Source of the DNA: Clytia hemisphaerica
Taxonomy: Eukaryota > Cnidaria > Hydrozoa > Leptothecata > Clytiidae
Assembly (NCBI GenBank): GCA_902728285.1
Contig: CACVBU010000751.1
Coordinates: 496,001 to 560,000 of the forward strand
Direction: 5' to 3'
DNA: 64,000 nt
Every line of letters begins with the position of its first letter. The first letter of the stretch is position 1. The notes below the pieces were generated by a model. It did not search any database. It was not told where the DNA came from and saw nothing but the letters and a program-made list of their open reading frames with translations. Both the position numbers and the translations under genes were made by a program. This document shows positions 49,801-58,800 of this stretch, piece after piece.

Positions 49801-52800
49801 ACTCAAATCCAAAATCTTTTCCAAAAAAACAGAACCAGGAAAAAATGAGCTACCTCGCATGGTATAGTACAATATTTACCTTTTTCAAATTCTGTACAGC
49901 TTCCATTAGCACAGAGGTGCATTTCTTGATGAACTCTTTCTCTTTCGCTACTGAACTTTCGCCCACTGACAGAAAAAGAAAGAAGATGAAATTGAGAAAA
50001 CTTGACTCGAGAGAGTTTAAAACGTTAAAAGTACCGCTTCTGAGCCTAAGTAGGTCCTTATTTCTCCTCTAAGGTCTAAAATAATTGACAAGATAATGAA
50101 TAAAAATAAGGCGTTTCCCTAAAAATCGACTTGGTCTTAATTTCTCGCATGATTGTTTTACAAATTCTCTAAAGCCATGAAACTCGTCCAAATCGGTAGA
50201 GTGCAGATCCTTTTTTAGAACAGAGGGTGGTAGTAGAAGCATGGAATATCTTTTACGAGATGTAGTATTGCCAAGAAATTTTATATGTAGACACCTCGTC
50301 AAGGTGTTTGATATCATTGGAGAGGACTCCTCCCCCTTATCATTCCCGGCCACACCAAAAGATGGATGTGTCGCGAAGCAATAAAACATTAGAAATCAAT
50401 AGTAGATCTTATAGATTGGAGTTCAAGTTCAAATCAAGACTTTTTGATTTAATTCTTTAAGCATTATATATATGCATAAAAACCTCCGACATTAATTTGA
50501 AACCCCGTTTTGTTGGACCAACCATCCATTCATCAAATAATATTTTTTTTCTCTGGTCAAATAAACAGTTTCTATGTGATGACGTAGACTTGCTCAACAA
50601 GAGGCTGTTCTGAATCATCACTTACTGGTCAAATAAAGATGGTTGAGGGTGTTGATAGTTTCATTAGCAACATGTTTACGTTCCGCTTTCAAAGCGATGT
50701 TCCATAGCTGCTGTGTGCCAAGGATCGACTGAAATAAACAGTTAAAAGAGAAATAGAAATCACGCAGAATGAAGGATAGGAAAAATTGAGCTTTTTATCA
50801 TGGAGAAGAAACAGTTTTTTAATTTTTGATTTGTGGCAGGTCCGTCCCACCCACACAGAATTAAATCGAATGGGATTATATATCCGAAAGGAAGAAGCAT
50901 ATATCAGAGCTTGCCCACCGTTTGGAGAATTCTGGCCAGTGACTGATTTATTACACGGGCCAATGGGACACCTAATTAGTCAATTGCTACTTTCTCTTTC
51001 CTCGCCAGTGATTTACTGACGTCTTGCTACTTACGGCTACATGTACAATTTGAGCTAAGGATTATCAAGGCATCGGAGGATTTCAATAATTTCAATAAGA
51101 CGAGACTTACCTCTTCGCTTTCAGCTTCTTGTTGAACGAAAGGTGACGCGTTGGAAAGACGTGTCAACGCGAACAACTTTTGAAACAAGTTCAACCCCGT
51201 CAACGTCATCTTCTCTGCGTTCAGCTCTGACAACTGAAAATTGAATTGAAATTGAAATGAAGTATATACATTTTTTTCTTTACTGAAACATAAACACAGG
51301 GTGCACTACAAACATATACTACAAAATACTACTTAACATTAATATAGTCCCTCCCTCCGCTAGAAACTTAAGTTATATCGCCAGAGGTAATAGACTAAAT
51401 GAAGTATAATATCGAAACAATGACTTTGGGAGCGATGGCCGAGTAGTCAAGGCGTCAATTTCTCAAACCAGGGGTTCGTGGTTTGAATTTTCGCTCCTTC
51501 TAATGTTCCACTTGGTCCATATATAGCCGATCCTGCTGGCCACTGACCCCATGAAAACAATCGCAAGACTGTCTGAAAGTTACATTACTGGGCTATCCAC
51601 GTAGAATATCGACTCTTTCTACTTTAACAGCTGAGGAAAGTTTGTAGGGGAGGGCGTTGTTGAGTTGAACGTCTAAAATATCACTCAAAAAAAAACGACA
51701 GTTATCCAACAAGTCTGGATTTAGAATAATGATTGGAGTAGCTAATAAGTCGCATGGTTTCACTTGATCCGATAAGGTTTCAAAATTTCAACATGAAAGT
51801 GAAGATTTATACTTTTTATAGACATTCAATCTTAATACACCTATCCACTCTTAAGGCCAGTCTCCAATTGCGCGGGCTGCGATTGCACCTTTTGGCTTCA
51901 ATCTTTTTTGCTCGGAAAAAAAGATTACGTTATAAAAATGTAGCGCAAAGAAAAGTTGAATACATTTAAACTTTTTCAACCGTTACGTCAGATCGCGCCA
52001 ATGGGGTTGTTTCATTTTTCTAGCGTGGAAGCTTTGCTCGAAAAAGTGCGATCGCAGCGCGCGCAAGTGGAGACCGGCCTTAAAAACATGAGGAGACTGG
52101 GTTCGAGTTTACCATGAAGAATGAGGTCAAAATGGCGGAAGTTATTGCATTAACATTCTCATATAACAAAGCATGTTGACGTAATTTCCTTGTATATTCA
52201 TTACCAAGCCCCTTAAGAAGTCGACCGCGCCGTTAAGGGTTGATAGGGATATTCAACTGAAGGAGAGAGAGAGAGATAAAACAATTTTGTCAATTAAAAA
52301 GAGAAGCCTCCCAATATTGGATGTATTTTAGTAAACTTTAGCAGACAGTGTTAAAAAGAAGGAGAATTTGTGATCCACTCCTAACCTTGTTGACGAAGAT
52401 GTGTTTGAAAGCGTCCAGACCCAACGCATGTAGTTCCTCGCTGTTGGTCTGTTTGAGGAGCCAACTCAATATGAGGTAATGGTAGTGGTCGGGTAGACAA
52501 GTCACCAAGCAATACCACATACAATCGACCTGCTCAATGTTCAACCCTATAATGGATCAAAACAAATCAGTTTAATAGCTTTCCTAGAGAAAAGATATCC
52601 TCATAATTGTACCCCTCAAAACCCTTAATTAAAATTATGGCCAGTAAGTAAGTTTTTGTTAAAGTATCCGAGAGGTGGGCTAAAAGAGATCGGTGAACTT
52701 GCACAGTTATTATTTAGACTTTGTGAGTATAACCTCAAGTGTTATGTCTTCACCAAAACTCTGACGTCATGCCATAGTAAAGAATGGAAAATTTGTTCAT

Positions 52801-55800
52801 TTTTTTGGAAGACTTAGAAAGAAGGAAAACTTCAAACTTAACATGTTTTCTTTCAATCATTATGTATCAAAATAAATTGCTAACTAAAAGTGTGGTAAGG
52901 GCAAAACTCTTAGAAACGTAAATAAAAGGCCTAAACTCTAGTGATGACTTACTGCAATGGTCTGGTGTGATATCATTTGAATACATGGAGGTGAGAAAGT
53001 CCAATCGTCCTTGAATCTCATGTTCCAAGTCATGATTACGGCGATCTGTTGAAGTGGTAGAATCGTCTTTGGACTCGACCCAGCCTTCCACAAATTGTTT
53101 CAAGTTGGTGAAGAATATGGTCATCAGATTCAAGTCTTTGAAAGCCCACTGTAAGAGTTTAGTAGCATCTGACGAGTTGTTGGAATGCGGAAACATGCTA
53201 AGTATCTTGGGTAGGATCTTGAACGATATGATGACAGCTCTGGCAAAAGGATGATAATGAAGGAGTAAATACCGTGCATGTCAGGCTTCAGTCAGCAATG
53301 AATGCTTTCCCTGAGGTCTTTCTGATATTCCTGCTATTTTCTGATAAACCTTTATTATCCATTTCTATTGCATTTTCATAATGTAAATAGGGTTTAAATG
53401 GTATTCAAAAAGAAAAAGGGAGAGGGTTTTATTTCATAAAAACTCGCAATTGAAATACAGCTGGTAAACCGTTACGTTCTAAAAACAAATATTATTACTA
53501 GGAACGTTGACTATAATAAAAAAATATCATAGAATAACGTAGTGTCATTAAAACCTACTTGTTCTGTCGAATATTATCTAGACATCCTCGGATGAAAACC
53601 ATCCGTACTTTCTTGTCACCGGAATAGCAAACTAATTGCCACAATAATTTCTGCGCTTCGTCAATCAGCTCCTCGTTATCAACACCCTGCGTATTTACAA
53701 AGAAATTTAGAATTAAGTTTTGATGGTTCTAACTTTTAATTCTAAATCAAAAGGTAATCAAAATCATAGTTTGTGTAACGAAAAAATATGCTTTGAAAAA
53801 TCTAATTACACATAGACGAAACGTCAAAATACATTTCACACACATTGTGAAAATCTTGTGTGAATGAATCTACACGACTTAAAGTTATAATACAATAGTC
53901 TTCACAGGTCGGAACCAAGGTCTAAAAGAGTTGCGTCTAAAGTAAGATAGAAATACCAGATTAGGGTCCAGCAACAAATCCCACAATAGTGTTTTGCCAG
54001 GTGCACATAACGACTCTACATCAAATTCACTCAGTATTAGTGGTTGATCAGCTCCTCCTGCTCCACGTTGTTGGCGATCTTGATGCTGTTGTTGATGTTG
54101 TTCGTGTCTTTGTTGATTTTGTTGAGCAGCAGCCAGGATGGAGGTTTCATTGACCAATGAAACTTCCTCGTCTAACTCATCCAAGTCTTGATCTGAAGTG
54201 GAGCTACAATTAGTATTGATTGAACTGCGACCATCATCAACCTCGGTGGTAAGATCACTTGTGATATCACTTTGACTAGTGACAAGAGAGTCCAGCGTGT
54301 TGGGCGATGTTGGTAGCAGTGCCTGCAGTTGAGATTCACTCATCTTTAAGTCAAGACTATTAAAATTGGAAAGGTTAAGTATAATGTCAAATTATAAAAA
54401 GATATTATAAAAAGATTTATGAAAAGACTTGAAATTGAAAACCTCTTTTGCTGATATTTAATGTTTAATGTTTTCAGCAAAGAAAGGATTGAAACTGGCC
54501 AACAAAAATATATATTACTTATTACAATCAGCTTCAAATCAGGTAGGAGGACAAAAAACCATGGCATGAGGAGATAAGTCCTTACCCGTGCAGTTGTTGA
54601 ACAGTAGGACTCGGTAAGAACTGTTGAGGATGAATGTTGGGTGGCATATCTGCAGCTATCTCCTCATCTGTACTGGCATCGCTACTTAGATAAGGGCTAT
54701 GTATAGGGCTAACACGCAACTTGTTTAAACCCATTGGCTTTGGTAGAACTGAAAAAAGTAAAGTAAGTAAAGTAAATGTATATTAAAATATCTGTTCTTT
54801 AAAAGGAACTACACCTTTAAAGAGATTCTTAAGTTCGAAAATTATATATGAAACTCTAACGAAAGAGTACAAGGTTTCACTAAGTTTGAGAATTATGCAT
54901 AAATAACGAAAGAGTACACCATACAGGTTGTGATACTTACATGGCTTCTTCATCGGTACAGGATGCTGAACTTTCTTCTCAGGAGTGAAGCCATTTAAAC
55001 TGGCGGACCAAATATTACGTATCAGCAAAGAAGAAAGTAAAAGGGATTGCTTTGTGTGTGATAAAACTGGAAGCTTTCCATTCAACTCCAAGAGATATTG
55101 TACTGATGTCAGATCTAGTGTTTTGGCCATTGTTATAAGAATGTCCATCACATGTCTACTAATGTGTTTCAGCTTAAAAAAAAGAGAAATAAAAATTGGA
55201 TAAATTAAGTATCAAAAGAACGAATGTTTTACTATGCTCTCAATACAATATAGATTGGCTTACTCTCAAAAAAATTTCAATCCAAAAAAAAGTTTTCCCA
55301 GCATATTTCCGACATTTTCGGCCAGGAAAGAACAAAATGAACGAGCGAGCGGACAGCAGTTAATTTATAGGACCTCCAGGTAGGTCCAAAAACTGTGCAT
55401 CTTGTGGATTCCACTTTCTCAGATAAAAACAGGGTTCAGACTATGCTAAGATAAGAAGGAAACATTGGTTTCAATACCTGGGCAGCATTCCATATACAAT
55501 CTAGATGAACTGGTTTCAGTTGCTTTTCTTGAGCAAGAAAGTTCAACAGGAACAATGACTGCTTGATCAACTGTAACGAAGAAGAACATGATATAAGTTA
55601 CAAGGAGCAAAATCTTGTAAAAGCAAAAAGCAAAAGAATTGATAACATTTAAAATTTGTATTGCTGTAATTAAATTAAATTTTACTTCTATTTTTAAAAA
55701 CAATTACGTGGGAACTGTCAGCATTTGTAAATAATGTCTTTGGGTTTGATACTCGACTATAGTTTAGTTTGAAATACGCTCACTCTTTGGTTTTGATACG

Positions 55801-58800
55801 CTTATTTAAATTTGATTATGGAAAGTAAATGCAGTTTTAGTAGTTAAAGATTTAAATTTTGAAAATGTCAAATTGACTTGTCAGTGCTATAGAAGACAGG
55901 CAGTCAGGCTGTCAAAGTAAAAAATTCATTCATCAGAATTTAAAAACAAAGTAAGTTGTTAAGAAACCTCCACATGGTAGTTAGGACCAAATAGATGCTG
56001 GATGATTTCCTGATCATTCAACCAACTTGCCAGTTCTTTACAAGCACTGTAAATTATAATATACAATGATAATTTTACTAGAGAAACTTTGTGTTAAAAG
56101 TAGATTTCAATGTCCTTTAGGCATTTTATTTTTCTTAGTAGAGGAAGCATCTCAGGGGGAGGAAGGATTTGGAGCCCCCTCTAAAATCTCAAGATTAGCA
56201 AGTGCTTTTTGGTTTAGAATGGTTGGAATGAAGGCTTGATATGGAAACAAACCTTGCAATATTCCTGTAGAGTTGGTTTTGCCCAAGTTCTACCAAATAA
56301 TGAATTTGATTCTGAAAACAGAAAAAAGATCATGGATAGTAAAAATATAAAAAACAAGATCATCCATGAAGAAGATAATGGACAGGTGCATTGAGAGCCA
56401 AATAATTATTAAGAGCCATTTTCTAAGAAAAATAGACAAAAATGGGTAGGGTCAGGAAGTGACATTCTCAGAATTGCTTCATTTTCAAATATTTTGGTCA
56501 AAACCATGATTGTTACAACCTGTCAAATTTTTTTTGAAAAATTCCAACTGGATGGCTAGTTACGGGGTTCCGAAATTTGGGCTTTTCTTGTCTAGATTTG
56601 AAAGAATGAGAAAGCAATTTCCAGAAGCGTGATCTCACTATTGAAGGCCTTGACATATATTTGCTGTTTTCTTTGTGATAGAACATGGAACAAATAATTG
56701 ATACTCAGTGAAAATTTGAGCCTTAAAAATTTTCAGTTGTCTGGAAACCATGACCTGAAATCACAACAAAACAAAAATTTAGCTAATTCCTGGCTTTGTC
56801 TTATCTCTCAGAACATGGTTCTTAAGAGATGATGAAAAGTAAAAGGTATTACTGTGATTAGATTCAAACCAGCCATCCGAACAGCTAACGTTGTTGACAT
56901 GAAAAATTTGAAAGCAATGTTCAAAACGTCACTGAAAAATAAAGAGGAATTATTTCTAAGGTAACTTGGTACTACTCCGATATTTTTAGTCATTTTCTTC
57001 TAGTTAATTCTTTTTATACAACATAAAGTAATACAAAGAAAGTATGAATTCTTTAGAATCCTACAAAAGAATTTTTACTCACATATCGCAACTTAAATTT
57101 TCTGGATCTTGAATTTTGACAGTGCTTAGCATAACTTCAGCAGTTGCTCTTGCACTCATCAGTCGGAAATCTTCCTCGTGTGTATTGCACAAGTACCTAA
57201 GAGAGAAGGTTATATCTTTTAAAGGCAGGGCAACTCTGCTGGAAGTCAACAAGGGCACTTTAAGTGATGGTTTTCTCCAAATAGGGCTGTTTTTAACACA
57301 ATTCTTTCTATTTTAAGAGAGTAACCAGTAACCAGAATAAAAAAATACATGATAAATCATTTGAGTATTTTCAAATTTAAACAATCAAGAATATCAATTT
57401 ATTTGTTGTTCTCTTAGATTTATTAATTTATTAGCAAAAATATAATACTTTGAGACTGGTGAAGTTAACGGTTTGATCATTTTGATAATTGCGTCATCAT
57501 TCAGCCACACTCGTACCTGTAGAAAGAATTGTGAGACATATACTACATAGTAAAATAGACCAGTGGTATAGAAAGAGTCCAGAAAAAGAATCCAAATTCA
57601 AGATTAAGTATTGAAATATTGACCTATAATGGCACCCATAGTATGAAAAGATGTCTGTCTATCTCCTTGGGGGTTTACTGTTCCATTTTAGTCTGAGTTT
57701 AGATGGTCAATATATGACAGAACTTATATAAAAAAGAAATGTGCTAAGGAAGCATTCTGGAACTAAAAAAGGGCTTTTTACAAGTTAAACATTGTCTCTA
57801 AATAATGAAGCATCTATCTACCTGTGCAACAATGCTGATTAGAGCACCAGCTAAATTGAGTGGCATTATATTTTCTTCAACATCAAAGCACAACTTTATT
57901 TTTTCAATGCCCTCATTTTGACAAAAGAAAGCAATGTTTTTGAACAGCAGCTCTGATGCATTAGCATTTTCCTGTAAGTTGGAATAGAAAACTTTATTAT
58001 CATAATACAAACTATATCAAATTTTAAATTTATCTGAGATGTTTTTCCAATAAAATTCTTTAGGTTATGTATAAAGTACATTGTCATCTATTTGCTAGAG
58101 TCTCCATATCGCCAACCCCCTTAGAAACAATATTTTTAACTTACAATCACATCACAATACGATTCAATTGTTTCTCTCTCTTCCACTGATAACTAAAATA
58201 AAATTTTGAGATGACAGAATTGTTCTTAAAATACTTTTCTACTCACTTGCAAAATAACTAAATTTGAGTATTACAAAAATCTCGGTAGTTTACAGCAACA
58301 AGTACAGCATTTTTTAAGCGAACCAAAATCAATTTTGAGAATCAAATAATCTCTCATACAAACCTCAAAATTATTTTTCACACTTTCATAAGCTTGATAG
58401 ATTGGATATTGTAGTTGAAATGTCTTGCATACTGCTTGAAAAAGGATCTCGCTTGTTAATGAATATTCATGCTTCCATTTGTGCTTGGTAACATAATGGT
58501 TCATATGCTCAATGCAAAAGAAATAAAACTTCCTCATCAAGTTCTCCAAAGGAACTATAAGAGCTGGGTTTTTCAAGAGGCACTTGCATTGTCTAAAAAC
58601 AAAAAGAAATGAAAAAGTCAAATTCAAGCAGTATTTAAAAGTAAGTGGAATCGACCATTGAAATGTTTTTGTAAAGAAGATAGACAATTTAACAGAATAA
58701 AAAAGCACCATTCTTTATTTAGTGGGCACTAGGTATTTCTTTCTGACAGTGATCCTTCTCTTAAATTCTAAAAGTGCCAAAATAAAATAAAAAGAGGTTT

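Noticed and set aside
51430..51503. Functional tRNA-Ser or tRNA-Leu gene
   Set aside because: The acceptor stem looks good but the anticodon stem does not pair and the T loop is off consensus; more likely a tRNA-derived pseudogene.
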